Assembly (NCBI RefSeq): GCF_900205965.1
Contig: NZ_OAOF01000005.1
Location: 62,001 to 126,000 of the forward strand
From: Lacrimispora amygdalina
GTDB lineage: Bacteria > Bacillota > Clostridia > Lachnospirales > Lachnospiraceae
Direction of reading: 5' to 3'
DNA: 64,000 nt
The stretch's first letter is position 1; each line of letters starts with the position of its first letter. Shown here in pieces: positions 25,671 through 34,173 of the stretch. The notes beneath the pieces are model-generated. The model was not told where the DNA came from. It searched no databases and was given only the letters and a program-made list of their open reading frames with translations. Both the position numbers and the translations under genes were made by a program.

Positions 25671-26435
25671 ATGATATCCAGCAAATTTGATGTAACAGGA
25701 AAGCATTGTATTGTAACAGGAGGTGCTCAGGGGTTATCCAGAGGCATGGCAGAAGGTCTTTTGGAAGCGGGCTGTAAAGTAGTGCTGATTGATGTACAGG
25801 AAGAAAAACTGAATCAGGTGGTAAAGGATTATCAGGATAAAGGCTATGAAGCCTACGGTGTAACGGGGAATCTGGCTGACCGCGAGGATATAAGCCGGAT
25901 CTTTGATGAGTCCATGGATCTTTTAGAAGGAAAGCTTGATGTGCTGATTCCGGCAGCCGGAATTCAAAGAAGACATCTGCCTGAGGAATTCCCCATGGAA
26001 GAGTGGGATCTGGTAGTGGATATTAATTTAAACCACGTATTTATCATGATTCAGAAAGCGTTAAAGGTTATGCTTACCCAGTCAACAGGAGGCAAGATCA
26101 TCACCATCGGTTCCATGGTTACATGGTTTGGAGGCACGACCGTTCCTGCTTATACTGCGACAAAAGGCGCTGTTTCCCAGCTGACCAAGAGTCTTGCAGT
26201 AGACTGTGCAGGAAGGGGAATCAACATAAACTGTATCTGTCCCGGATATATGGATACTGAGATGTGTGCCAATATGACTCAGTCCAGAAAAGATGAATGC
26301 ACCGTAAGAATACCTGCCGGCAGATGGGGAACTCCCGAGGATTTAAAGGGACCGGTACTCTTTCTTGCATCTTCCGCTTCCAATTATTTAAACGGAACTA
26401 CAATTCCGGTAGATGGCGGGTATCTTGTAAAATAG
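25671..26435 (+). CDS. Short-chain dehydrogenase/reductase (KduD/gluconate 5-dehydrogenase-like)
   Basis: The 254-residue SDR has the cofactor motif VTGGAQGLSRGMA, the LIPAAGIQ block, the serine at ITIGSM and YTATKGAV with catalytic Tyr and Lys, and ends LNGTTIPVDGGYL, typical of classical SDRs near KduD/IdnO. Such enzymes interconvert keto-sugar acids, which fits the mannonate-dehydratase-like gene two positions upstream. GGAGGAA precedes the ATG. It is the last gene of the operon; a strong terminator begins 13 bases after its stop. Confidence 0.88.
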   Translation: MISSKFDVTGKHCIVTGGAQGLSRGMAEGLLEAGCKVVLIDVQEEKLNQVVKDYQDKGYEAYGVTGNLADREDISRIFDESMDLLEGKLDVLIPAAGIQRRHLPEEFPMEEWDLVVDINLNHVFIMIQKALKVMLTQSTGGKIITIGSMVTWFGGTTVPAYTATKGAVSQLTKSLAVDCAGRGININCICPGYMDTEMCANMTQSRKDECTVRIPAGRWGTPEDLKGPVLFLASSASNYLNGTTIPVDGGYLVK

Positions 26436-26447
26436 AATATTTATAGC

Positions 26448-26489
26448 AAAGAGGAAGCTGCAGACGTTAATGGCTGCAGCTTCCTCTTT
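26448..26489 (+). terminator. Strong intrinsic terminator of the transporter/sugar-acid operon
   Basis: A perfect 16-bp inverted repeat (26448-26463 with 26474-26489) with a 10-base loop ends in TTT; it could act in both directions. Confidence 0.85.
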
Positions 26490-26846
26490 AAAATATATAT
26501 GAAATCCCTGGATTCAGGAATGCAATATTGACAAATTTTTATTCGTATTTTTAGGTTGAGCCGGCAAAGAAGCCTTTCAGAGCAACTCTGCCGACTTAGA
26601 AAAACATATGTATGAAGCGCTCTGACCACTCTGTGGGATCTTTCATGTTTATGATATTATCTTACATGGTAAATGTGAAGGAAATTTGACCAGGATCTAA
26701 AAAGAATATGAAATCAATGAAGAAATTATGACAGAAATTGGTACACTAACATGATCCTCTCTGCAAATACTATCATATAGTAGAAAAATTCCCATTAAGT
26801 AAAAATGGTATTGCGTGGCAGCGGAAATTATGGTATTTATATAGAT
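26490..26846. other. AT-rich stretch without an intact gene
   Basis: About 350 bases between the terminator and the next operator contain no frame with a plausible start and ribosome site. Short coding-like fragments occur, such as a 32-codon run ending at about 26850 and a run reading KEYEINEEIMTEIGT, with stop codons between them. They may be remnants of a decayed gene; I cannot identify the parent. Confidence 0.35.
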
Positions 26847-26862
26847 GTTAGTTAAAACTAAC
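26847..26862. promoter_or_regulatory. Palindromic operator GTTAGTT-AA-AACTAAC (metalloregulator-like)
   Basis: Seven-base perfect arms with a 2-base centre, extended to ACTAA on the right, sit about 80 bases before a DUF3793-flavodoxin pair. The TTAG/CTAA form resembles DtxR-family iron or manganese operators; this identity is inference. Confidence 0.45.
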
Positions 26863-26939
26863 TAATTTTTCCAAACAAAACAGGCTGATACAGTTTTTAA
26901 TGATAAGTGGGAAACAAATTTCAAGATGGAGGTATGGAT

Positions 26940-27494
26940 ATGTTACTGGAAAGGCATTTAATTGATTATTGTTCCCCAACCCTGGCTTCACTCAAAACCG
27001 CAAATCTGTTTAATCATTCTTTTACATCGGAAGATGAACTAAACCGCCAGCTGGAGTATTTAAACCTGCAGCTGGGAGAGAAGGGAATCTCACTGATTGA
27101 ATTATACAGACGCGGAAATAAGGCACTCATTTATGTATATCGGAATTCTCATTTAATGAAGGATTTAAACCGGCCGGGAGTAAGCAGATTTTTAAAAAAA
27201 TATGGGTATAAAACAATGGATGTGGATCTTGCACTGGCCAGGCTGAAAAGCCGTCTGGAAGAGGAAGAGGGCTTTCCTCATGAGATCGGATTGTTTTTGG
27301 GATATCCACTTGGTGATGTCATTGGTTTCATCAGGAATTCAGGAAAAAACTGTAAGTGCCTAGGTTGTTGGAAAGTTTATTGCAATGAATGTGAAGCGGT
27401 GAAAACCTTTGCCAGATATCAAAAATGCAGAGCCATATATTCGCGTCTCTGGAGAAATGGGAAATCTGTCTGGCAGCTTACAGTAGCCGCTTAA
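26940..27494 (+). CDS. DUF3793 family protein
   Basis: The 184-residue protein matches the DUF3793 pattern: LIDYCSPTLASLKTANLF at the N-terminus, ALIYVYRNSHLMKDL in the middle and FPHEIGLFLGYPLGDVIGFI, followed by a cysteine cluster CKCLGCWKVYCNEC and a basic tail. The family is common in Clostridia and often sits near flavodoxin or iron-transport genes, but no reaction is established. The ATG at 26940 lies 7 bases after GGAGG (26928-26932), better placed than the ATG at 26934 or the GTG at 26907. The cysteines suggest metal or cluster binding. It is probably co-transcribed with the flavodoxin. Confidence 0.82.
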   Translation: MLLERHLIDYCSPTLASLKTANLFNHSFTSEDELNRQLEYLNLQLGEKGISLIELYRRGNKALIYVYRNSHLMKDLNRPGVSRFLKKYGYKTMDVDLALARLKSRLEEEEGFPHEIGLFLGYPLGDVIGFIRNSGKNCKCLGCWKVYCNECEAVKTFARYQKCRAIYSRLWRNGKSVWQLTVAA

Positions 27495-27526
27495 GCAAAT
27501 AAAAAGGAAGAAAGAGGCAGGATAAG

Positions 27527-27949
27527 ATGAGTAAGGTTGCAGTTGTATATTGGAGCGGAACAGGTAATACAGAAGCGATGGCAAATAAGGTACTGGAAGG
27601 AGCAAAATCTGCCGGTGCAGATGCTGTTTTATTTACGGCTTCCGAATTTGGAGCAGATCATATGGATGAATATGATGCTGTTTCCTTTGGCTGTCCTTCC
27701 ATGGGAAGTGAAGAACTGGAGGATGGGGAATTTGAACCGATGTTTAAGAGCTGCGAATCGAAACTGAATGGAAAGAAGATCGCTTTATTCGGCTCTTATG
27801 GCTGGGGTGATGGTGAGTGGATGCGAAATTGGGAAGATTCAGTAAAATCTCTTGGAGCAGTATTCGTTCATGACAGCGTGATCTGCAACAACGAGCCCGA
27901 CGAGGAAGGTTCGGCTCAGTGTATTGAGCTTGGAAAGGCACTTGCATAA
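27527..27949 (+). CDS. Flavodoxin
   Basis: The 140-residue product has the FMN phosphate loop WSGTGNTEAMA near the N-terminus, the aromatic-acidic loop FGCPSMGSEELED and the second flavin loop FGSYGWGDGEWM. It is an FMN electron carrier that commonly replaces ferredoxin when iron is limiting. GAAAGAGG precedes the ATG. Its place behind a DUF3793 gene and a palindromic operator supports an iron-responsive unit. The gene ends just before a long terminator. Confidence 0.93.
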   Translation: MSKVAVVYWSGTGNTEAMANKVLEGAKSAGADAVLFTASEFGADHMDEYDAVSFGCPSMGSEELEDGEFEPMFKSCESKLNGKKIALFGSYGWGDGEWMRNWEDSVKSLGAVFVHDSVICNNEPDEEGSAQCIELGKALA

Positions 27950-27973
27950 ATTAAGAAATATGGGATATGAAAT

Positions 27974-28023
27974 AAAGACGCGGTACAGACTTTCTTTCTT
28001 AAAGAAGTCTGTACCGCGTCTTT
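27974..28023. terminator. Strong bidirectional-looking terminator
   Basis: A perfect 19-bp inverted repeat (27974-27992 with 28005-28023), 12-base loop, flanked by AAA and TTT. It separates the flavodoxin from the minus-strand tRNA gene and could serve both. Confidence 0.88.
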
Positions 28024-28031
28024 ATGCTATA

Positions 28032-28103
28032 TGACCTATCCGGGAATCGAACCCGGGTTTCCGCCGTGAGAGGGCGGCGTCTTGACCGCTTGACCAATAG
28101 GCC
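28032..28103 (-). tRNA. tRNA-Glu, anticodon CTC
   Basis: The minus strand folds into a 72-base cloverleaf. The acceptor GGCCTAT pairs with ATAGGTC (one G-T), the anticodon arm CCGCC-CTCTCAC-GGCGG places CTC at the anticodon, and the T-arm GGGTTCGATTCCC type loop is present. The discriminator is A. CCA is not encoded. CTC reads GAG glutamate codons; a TTC isoacceptor is expected elsewhere. Confidence 0.93.
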
Positions 28104-28186
28104 GTTTGCCTGTCATCTCTGACAGCTCCATTATAATATCATAGGTATTCCTGTTTGTCTACACTTTTTTTGAAAAAATAAAAAAA

Positions 28187-28216
28187 TTGTCAAAATGAGA
28201 TTTTCTATGTTATACT
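28187..28216 (+). promoter_or_regulatory. Sigma-A-type promoter for the acyltransferase
   Basis: TTGTCA (28187-28192), an 18-base spacer and TATACT (28211-28216) lie about 35 bases before the acyltransferase start. Confidence 0.6.
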
Positions 28217-28251
28217 TTGCAATAGAAAAAAACGGAGGTTTAAGGTGAGGT

Positions 28252-29310
28252 ATGGAACGAAAGAGTCGTAAAATACAGTATGATTATCTGCGGGTAATTG
28301 CGGTGATCGCAATTATTATGGTACACTCTATACCTGCTGATACAGTTAATAACAGGCAGTGGCTCTTTTCGGCAGCGGTCCTGCCTGTGCTTTTGTCATT
28401 TGTAGGGATTTATTTTATGCTTAGCGGTTTGTTTTTGCTGGATCATGGAACAGAGAACATTCTGGCTTTTTATAAAAACCGGTTTTGTACGATAGTAATC
28501 CCTTTTGGATTCTATACGGGGGTCTATTACTTTTATTATAAGGTATATCTTGGACAGGATAAACTCTCAGTCCTTGCGCACGTAAGAGCCTGGTTTTTAG
28601 GCTGGCTGAAGGGATCCACGCCTATGGCTCCCCATTTGTGGTTTATGTATGTAATTCTCGCTTTTTATTTGTGCGCCCCTTTTTTAGCCCGGATGCTCAG
28701 GGCCATGAATGACCATGAGTTAAAGATTTTTCTGGTTATGGTGCTTGTGGTACAGAGCATTCTTGTCTATCTGCCGCCTCTTGGCCTTTTAGCGGAAGGA
28801 GCGTTTCAGTATATGATATTTAAAGGCTGGCTGATTTACTTTGTGCTGGGCTATAGCTTAAAACGCTTATTTCATAACAGCCGGTATCTGCTGTTTGCTG
28901 CAGCGGGCCTTGCCGGGTTTGCCCTGACGATGTTTCAAAAGTGTTTTACTCCTTCGTTTACACCGGGAATTCATGATATGGCCCCTGCGATGATTGCGAT
29001 GGCGGCTTGTATTTTTATGTTTTTTGAGCAATACGCAGATGTTTCATTTCCCGGAATAACAAACGCTTTTTCACTTGTCAGCAGACACAGTTATTCTTTA
29101 TATCTCATTCATTATCTGGTATTAGGGCAGTTATCCACTGCGGTCGTGGAAAGAACGTGGATCAGAAATTATTATATTCCCAAAATTCTCTGTCTCACAG
29201 CACTGACATTTTTTATTTCTCTGGCTGTGTCCTGGCTGTTTGATGAAACGATACTGAAACTGTTAAAGAGAATACCGGATTTCATATGGAAACGGGGAAA
29301 AGGAAGATAA
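28252..29310 (+). CDS. Acyltransferase 3-family integral membrane protein
   Basis: The 352-residue protein has about ten hydrophobic helices and the acyltransferase 3 N-terminal motif YDYLRVIAVIAIIMVHS with the conserved arginine and histidine of helix 1. It ends with SRHSYSLYLIHYLVLG, the typical penultimate helix. The family O-acetylates or O-acylates cell-surface sugars. GGAGG is 13 bases before the ATG, a little far, with a second GAGG nearer. Its acceptor is not shown by the neighbours. A small cysteine-rich gene follows 12 bases after it. Confidence 0.87.
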   Translation: MERKSRKIQYDYLRVIAVIAIIMVHSIPADTVNNRQWLFSAAVLPVLLSFVGIYFMLSGLFLLDHGTENILAFYKNRFCTIVIPFGFYTGVYYFYYKVYLGQDKLSVLAHVRAWFLGWLKGSTPMAPHLWFMYVILAFYLCAPFLARMLRAMNDHELKIFLVMVLVVQSILVYLPPLGLLAEGAFQYMIFKGWLIYFVLGYSLKRLFHNSRYLLFAAAGLAGFALTMFQKCFTPSFTPGIHDMAPAMIAMAACIFMFFEQYADVSFPGITNAFSLVSRHSYSLYLIHYLVLGQLSTAVVERTWIRNYYIPKILCLTALTFFISLAVSWLFDETILKLLKRIPDFIWKRGKGR

Positions 29311-29322
29311 CGGAGGTTTATG

Positions 29323-29505
29323 ATGGCGAAGAAAAGCAGCTGTGAATATTGTATGTATTATCAATTCAATGAAGAGTATGAATGTTATGAATGTGAGATA
29401 AATTTAGACGAGGATGAGATGATGCGTTTCTTAAGTGATACACATCAAAGCTGCCCTCACTTTAAATATGGTGACGAATACTCAGTCGTGAAGAAGCAGA
29501 TGTAA
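29323..29505 (+). CDS. DUF6472-like small cysteine-rich protein
   Basis: A 60-residue protein with CEYCMYYQFNEEYECYECE, then acidic LDEDEMMRFL, CPHFKYGDEY and KKQM at the end. The pattern agrees with the small clostridial DUF6472 family; five or six cysteines suggest a zinc ribbon. Two adjacent ATGs exist (29320, 29323); the second is 6 bases after GGAGG and is preferred. It is probably co-transcribed with the acyltransferase. Function unknown. Confidence 0.75.
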   Translation: MAKKSSCEYCMYYQFNEEYECYECEINLDEDEMMRFLSDTHQSCPHFKYGDEYSVVKKQM

Positions 29506-29700
29506 AAATCCCTGTAAAAAGGGAGGAGCCGGTATCCCTTACGAGGAATACCGGCAATTATGAAAAAAATTCTTATCTCAAAGTATGTTGGCAACATCTT
29601 TTTCTGATGATTTCAGTATATCGGCAAAATATGAAGAGAGTTTGTCCGGCATGTAACAATATTGTGACCAGAATGTGAACAATATCAGGAAAACGGCAAT

Positions 29701-31164
29701 CTAAGATTCCTGAAAATGGTAATTATCCAGAAGCTGGTTTTTCATGTTCCAAAGAGGTCTGGATAAGTCAACGTGAACCTCATGTGGATTGACCAGGCGT
29801 CTTGATTCATCCCAGAGGGTATCCAGTTCTTTTTTACAGTATGCCTGAATCTCCATTACAGTCGGAGACTCATAAACGCAGGTTCCGCTTTTAAATACCG
29901 GAACCATTAAATCTCTCATGGTATAAGTGTTAGGAGCAAGATGGGTTTTCTTCCAGGTCTCAATGGGATCAAACAGAAGTAGAGACCGGTTTTCCTCATA
30001 TACTTCACCCTCCAGACATATCAGATCAGCAATAATCTTGCCGGTTTCCCTGCTGTAAATCCGTTTAATCGCTTTATTGCCGGGATTGGTGATCTTTTCT
30101 GCATTTTCTGAAAGCTTGATCTTAGGATTGAATTCCCCTGTCTTTCGATCCAGTACAGCCGCCAGTTTGTATACTCCTCCGAAGGAAGGACAATCCTTGG
30201 ACGTTATTAAATTTGTTCCAACTCCCCAGGAGTTGATGGCAGCGCCCTGGATTTTTAAGCTGTTAATCAGCGTTTCGTCCAGGTCATTGGAGGCAGAAAT
30301 AATGGCATCCGGAAAGCCTGCTTCCGTAAGCATTTTTCTTGCTTTTTTTGAAAGATAGGCAAGATCCCCGCTGTCTAAGCGGATTCCATAGCTGGTAAGA
30401 GGAATATTTGCTTCTTTCATCTCCTGAAATACTTTAATGGCATTGGGAACACCGGATTTTAAGGTATCATACGTATCCACAAGAAGAATACAAGCTTTTG
30501 GATAAAGTTTGGCATAGCTGCGGAACGCCGTCAGCTCATCAGGAAAGCTCATGATCCAGCTGTGGGCATGTGTACCCTTAACAGGAACATCAAACATCTT
30601 TCCTGCGAGGACATTGGAGGTTCCCACACAGCCTCCGATCATGGCAGCACGGGCACCGTAGATTCCTGCATCGGGACCCTGGGCACGGCGCAGACCGAAT
30701 TCCATGACACCGTCTCCCTCAGCGGCATATACTACGCGGGCAGTCTTTGTGGCAATTAAGCTCTGATGGTTAATGATGGTGAGAAGAGCAGTTTCTACCA
30801 GCTGTGCTTCCATGATGGGAGCGATGACTTTTACCAGTGGCTCTCGGGGAAATATGACGGTTCCTTCCGGTATGGCATAAATATCTCCTGAAAAACGGAA
30901 GTGAAGCAGGTATTCCAGAAAATCTTCTTCAAACAGCCCTGTACATCTTAAGTAGTCCACATCCTCACGGTTGAACTCAAGCTCTTTTATATAATCAATT
31001 ACCTGTTCCAGTCCAGCGCAGATCGCATACCCGTTTCCGCCAGGATTGCTGCGGTAAAAGGCATCGAAGATTACGGTCTCGTTGGCATCTTTCTCTTTGA
31101 AGTAACCCTGCATCATGGTTAATTCATAGAGATCTGTTAATAAAGTTAAATTGCGCTGGCTCAT
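29701..31164 (-). CDS. pncB: Nicotinate phosphoribosyltransferase
   Basis: The 487-residue protein starts with the NAPRTase signature LTLLTDLYELTMMQGYF and contains FEFGLRRAQG-type residues (MEFGLRRAQGPDAG) that bind the phosphates, then HAHSWIMSF and GIRLDSGDLAYLSKK. It converts nicotinate and PRPP to nicotinate mononucleotide in the NAD salvage pathway. The length fits the longer bacterial PncB2 form. The start has GGAGATAAACT upstream. It stands alone between divergent or convergent neighbours. Confidence 0.94.
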   Translation of the reverse strand: MSQRNLTLLTDLYELTMMQGYFKEKDANETVIFDAFYRSNPGGNGYAICAGLEQVIDYIKELEFNREDVDYLRCTGLFEEDFLEYLLHFRFSGDIYAIPEGTVIFPREPLVKVIAPIMEAQLVETALLTIINHQSLIATKTARVVYAAEGDGVMEFGLRRAQGPDAGIYGARAAMIGGCVGTSNVLAGKMFDVPVKGTHAHSWIMSFPDELTAFRSYAKLYPKACILLVDTYDTLKSGVPNAIKVFQEMKEANIPLTSYGIRLDSGDLAYLSKKARKMLTEAGFPDAIISASNDLDETLINSLKIQGAAINSWGVGTNLITSKDCPSFGGVYKLAAVLDRKTGEFNPKIKLSENAEKITNPGNKAIKRIYSRETGKIIADLICLEGEVYEENRSLLLFDPIETWKKTHLAPNTYTMRDLMVPVFKSGTCVYESPTVMEIQAYCKKELDTLWDESRRLVNPHEVHVDLSRPLWNMKNQLLDNYHFQES

Positions 31165-31360
31165 AGTTTATCTCCTTTATACAAATCCTTTTCGCACATT
31201 ATACCATAAGTTTACAAAAAAACAATTGCATTGACAAAAAAATAACAATGTCGACAAAAATGGAATAAACAAATAAAGTGTATTAATTGAATTGATTGTC
31301 AGAATTATTTAAAACAAATACACAATTGAAAAATAAAAATTAAAATAATTATAAAAAATC

Positions 31361-31389
31361 TTGCAAAACAAGGAGCGATGTTTTATAAT
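31361..31389 (+). promoter_or_regulatory. Sigma-A-type promoter of an orphan transcription unit
   Basis: TTGCAA (31361-31366), exactly 17 bases and a perfect TATAAT (31384-31389). No recognisable gene follows before the terminator at 31760-31806. Confidence 0.6.
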
Positions 31390-31395
31390 AATATC

Positions 31396-31806
31396 ATCTT
31401 CAAAAGATAAACACTTACACCCGAATTTTAAAATTATTTTAAGACAGAGCAAAAGGAGGTCGATTCCAACAAAAACAGCTGTATTGCCTGTTGGCTGACA
31501 AGTGCTCAGGCAAAAGATAAGACGTTTCCCAGTACAGATGGATTCGGCAATCAATTGATATGCCTATGGTTGGTTCGAACTAGTGGAACAAATTCCTATA
31601 GTTTGTGGCAAGATAGATGAATGAAAAAATGCAGAATAATTGTTATTGCAATAAGGATCAGGCAGGGAAGCGGACACAAATTCATATAGAACAGCATCCA
31701 GAGAAGTAATAGGAAAAACCGAAAGAGAGGTATGAATTAACCTGTGGATGAAAACGTATAGAGCGGGTATCGAATTAAGGAAAGAATTCGGTGCCCGCTC
31801 TGTTTC
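31396..31806 (+). ncRNA. Candidate noncoding or small-peptide transcript of about 410 bases
   Basis: The stretch between a consensus promoter and a long terminator has no frame over 60 codons with a good start. A GGAGGT at 31455-31460 is not followed by a start codon at useful distance. A 30-codon frame from ATG 31617 (MNEKMQNNCYCNK) lacks a ribosome site. Local inverted repeats such as GCCTG/CAGGC (near 31486-31512) suggest folding. It does not show the signatures of tmRNA, RNase P, SRP or 6S RNA that I know. Confidence 0.35.
31760..31806 (+). terminator. Long intrinsic terminator upstream of the Agr-type regulator
   Basis: A 17-bp stem (31760-31776 with 31785-31801, two G-T pairs) with loop AAGGAAAG, followed by GTTTCTTTG. 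It closes the orphan unit. Confidence 0.8.
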
Positions 31807-31927
31807 TTTGTTTTATTATAAGGTACAATGCAAATATTAGTACTCAACATGTATAATTTTGGCAGTTGGGTTGAAATGGAATGAAAATGAATATAGAATG
31901 TAATCATTTCAGGAAAGGAGGAGAGCC

Positions 31928-32671
31928 ATGTTTTTAATTGCTATTTGCGATGACAGCAGAAAAGATTCAGTCAGAATTGCAAAATTTGTAAAAAATTATA
32001 TGAAATCCGTATCAATCCCATTTCAACTAATCATTTTTAAATCTGGAGAAGAGCTCCTTAATTTTAACGGGAAATTTGATTTGATATTTCTCGATATTGC
32101 ATTGACAGGAATTAATGGAATACAGGTAGGTAAAACATTATGGGAGAGGAACAGAGATGTTAAAGTTATCTATACCACAAGTTATAAGCAATTTTGCAGA
32201 CAGGCAGTTAATTATGTACATGCATTTGCTTTTCTTGAAAAACCCGTTACAAAGGTAACTGTGGAACGGCAGCTTTGCGAAATCATACAATACATTCAGG
32301 AAGAGCATGGAAGAATTGAAGTTGTTAATTTTGAAGTTTTAGAAGTGACAGAGGCGGGAGAGTTAGAAAGCCGGATAAAGAGTTTTGAAGTAAACGACAT
32401 TTATTACTTTGAATATATCAATCGTAAAATAAAAATAAAACTTGAAAATGAACAATATTTTTTTATTGAAAAAATGAAAAATTTAACAGAAAAGATGCAA
32501 AAATATGATTTTGCATCCTGTCATCAAAGCATACTGGTAAATTTAAGACATATTAAAAATATCAAAGGATATGAAATTTTACTTAATAATGAGGATAAGC
32601 TTCCTGCATCTCAGAAAAAGTCAGCTGATTTTAGGAAAAAACTGAATCAGTTCATACAAAATAATGTATAG
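31928..32671 (+). CDS. LytTR-family response regulator (AgrA-like)
   Basis: The 247-residue protein has a receiver domain with acidic pocket ICDDS, phospho-acceptor Asp56 in LIFLDIALTG and switch lysine in FLEKPVTK, followed by a LytTR DNA-binding domain from about residue 140 (DIYYFEYINRKIKIKL; SCHQSILVNLRHIKNIKG). This is the AgrA/VirR architecture used for autoinducer-peptide signalling. AAAGGAGGAG precedes the ATG. The histidine kinase gene begins 8 bases after its stop. Probable targets are the agrD-agrB pair at 37.6 kb and perhaps the intervening acetone-type operon. Confidence 0.9.
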   Translation: MFLIAICDDSRKDSVRIAKFVKNYMKSVSIPFQLIIFKSGEELLNFNGKFDLIFLDIALTGINGIQVGKTLWERNRDVKVIYTTSYKQFCRQAVNYVHAFAFLEKPVTKVTVERQLCEIIQYIQEEHGRIEVVNFEVLEVTEAGELESRIKSFEVNDIYYFEYINRKIKIKLENEQYFFIEKMKNLTEKMQKYDFASCHQSILVNLRHIKNIKGYEILLNNEDKLPASQKKSADFRKKLNQFIQNNV

Positions 32672-32679
32672 GTGAGCAG

Positions 32680-33987
32680 ATGGAAAATTATATAATACTT
32701 GCATTTGGAACCTTCGTTTCCTGTATGATTAACTCAATTATACTGTTTCAGTTTATAGAAGAAAGAAATGAAAGGCTTCTTGATAACCGCTGTCTTTACC
32801 GAATTGTAAAGACAGGAGTATTTGTCATACTTGTCGTGATTAACGGATTGGAGCTGCCTGTGGTCAATCTGTTAAGCTGGATTATACTGTTAAGTGTGAT
32901 AAATCATACGTTGTATCATAATAGCAATAGAAAATTAATATACCGGCTCTTAGAAATACCGGTTCTTATATTGATATTATCTTTCTGTGAGGCCATTGGT
33001 GTAGAAATACTGGAATATGTACTTCTTAAATTTCAGATTCATGGGATTGCCCCGATTATGATAAAAAGTATGGAGATCACATTTTCCAAACTGGTTGTCC
33101 TGATCTTTTATTATCTGGTGATCACGAAGCTCTGGCGTGAGGATATTTCAGTAAAGTATACAAGAACCCAATGTTTAATCCAGATAATAATTATATTGTT
33201 CAGCATGGCAAACCTTGCTGTAATCATAGTGGTTATTTCCAAAGTAACCAGTAAAACCGGACATGTTCTGATCCTCATTAATATCGGCTGCATCCTGTTT
33301 GCAGATCTGTATTTTTTATATCTGGCAAGATTTGTAGAGGAGAACAACCAGCTTAAAGTTAAATTAAAGCTGTTAGAACAGCAGTCATTGCTGCAGTTTG
33401 AATTTTATGAAGAACAGAAAGAGAAATATAATGAATCTATAAAAATACTCCATGATGTAAACAAGCATCTTAATATGGTTGAGGTTATGTATCGGGCAAG
33501 AGAACATCAGACAGCATTTAATTATGCGCAGGAAATAAGCAAAATGCTGATTCCATTATCATTGGAGGACTATACCAATAATCCTATTTTAAATGTAATA
33601 TTAAATGATAAGAAAAAGATTGCCAACTATCATAAAATTGAATTTAATCTGGTGATAGGAATTGTTGATCTTGCTTTTATGGAGCCAATTGAAGTGACAA
33701 CAATATTCGGGAATCTTTTAGATAATGCAATCGAAGCATGTGATGAAGTTCCAGAAGACAGATTTATTAAAATGAGGCTTGATAAATATAATGGTTTCAC
33801 AGTGATTAATATTGCTAACAGTACCCTGCCTGTTGAAAAGTGGCATCATGGTAAACCAGTTTCAAAGAAAGGGAAAAATCATGGAATCGGTCTGTTAAAT
33901 GTAGAACAGGTAATTAAGAAATACAATGGCTGTATGGTACTGGAGGAAAAATACAATATTTTCACCTGCAAAATCATCTTTAATTAA
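32680..33987 (+). CDS. GHKL-type sensor histidine kinase (AgrC-like)
   Basis: The 435-residue protein has an N-terminal block of about six membrane helices (residues 1-215), then a dimerisation helix with the phospho-accepting His258 in ILHDVNKHL, the N-box FGNLLDNAIEACDE near residue 345 and the G-box KNHGIGLLNVEQVIKKYNG near 405. This is the AgrC family, whose membrane part binds a cyclic peptide. It follows the AgrA-like gene by 8 bases and ends at a terminator. Its ligand is probably made by the agrD and agrB genes 3.6 kb downstream. Confidence 0.9.
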   Translation: MENYIILAFGTFVSCMINSIILFQFIEERNERLLDNRCLYRIVKTGVFVILVVINGLELPVVNLLSWIILLSVINHTLYHNSNRKLIYRLLEIPVLILILSFCEAIGVEILEYVLLKFQIHGIAPIMIKSMEITFSKLVVLIFYYLVITKLWREDISVKYTRTQCLIQIIIILFSMANLAVIIVVISKVTSKTGHVLILINIGCILFADLYFLYLARFVEENNQLKVKLKLLEQQSLLQFEFYEEQKEKYNESIKILHDVNKHLNMVEVMYRAREHQTAFNYAQEISKMLIPLSLEDYTNNPILNVILNDKKKIANYHKIEFNLVIGIVDLAFMEPIEVTTIFGNLLDNAIEACDEVPEDRFIKMRLDKYNGFTVINIANSTLPVEKWHHGKPVSKKGKNHGIGLLNVEQVIKKYNGCMVLEEKYNIFTCKIIFN

Positions 33988-33990
33988 AAC

Positions 33991-34031
33991 GCAACCTGAC
34001 TGATTAAAAACCAGTTCAGGATGCATTTTTT
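33991..34031 (+). terminator. Intrinsic terminator after the AgrC-like gene
   Basis: Stem GCA-CCTGA-CTG with CAG-TCAGG-TGC, two small internal irregularities, 9-base loop, then a T-rich run. It separates the sensor pair from the thiolase operon. Confidence 0.7.
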
Positions 34032-34035
34032 TATT

Positions 34036-34053
34036 TGTTTCATGTTTGAAACA
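34036..34053. promoter_or_regulatory. Inverted repeat TGTTTCA-TGTT-TGAAACA upstream of the thiolase operon
   Basis: Perfect 7-base arms with a 4-base spacer, 120 bases before the thiolase start and directly after the preceding terminator. It is a candidate operator for the acetone-type operon; no regulator is identified. Confidence 0.4.
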
Positions 34054-34173
34054 TATTATAACTTGTAGATTATACATAAAAACTGTAATTTGTGCGACTT
34101 TTGTTGAAAAACAAGACAAGAAGTAGGAAAATGTGGCTGTAAAAAGATAAGGAACAGAAAGGAGTAAAAAATT

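Noticed and set aside
29528-29555. Hairpin GCCGGTAT/ATACCGGC as terminator
   Set aside because: Perfect 8-bp stem but no T-run on either side; left unclassified.
31617-31709. 30-codon peptide frame as a second AgrD-like or RiPP precursor
   Set aside because: No ribosome site, no leader/core pattern and no processing gene next to it; kept only as part of the orphan unit.
31396-31806. tmRNA, RNase P, SRP or 6S RNA
   Set aside because: None of the conserved motifs I know for these RNAs is visible.
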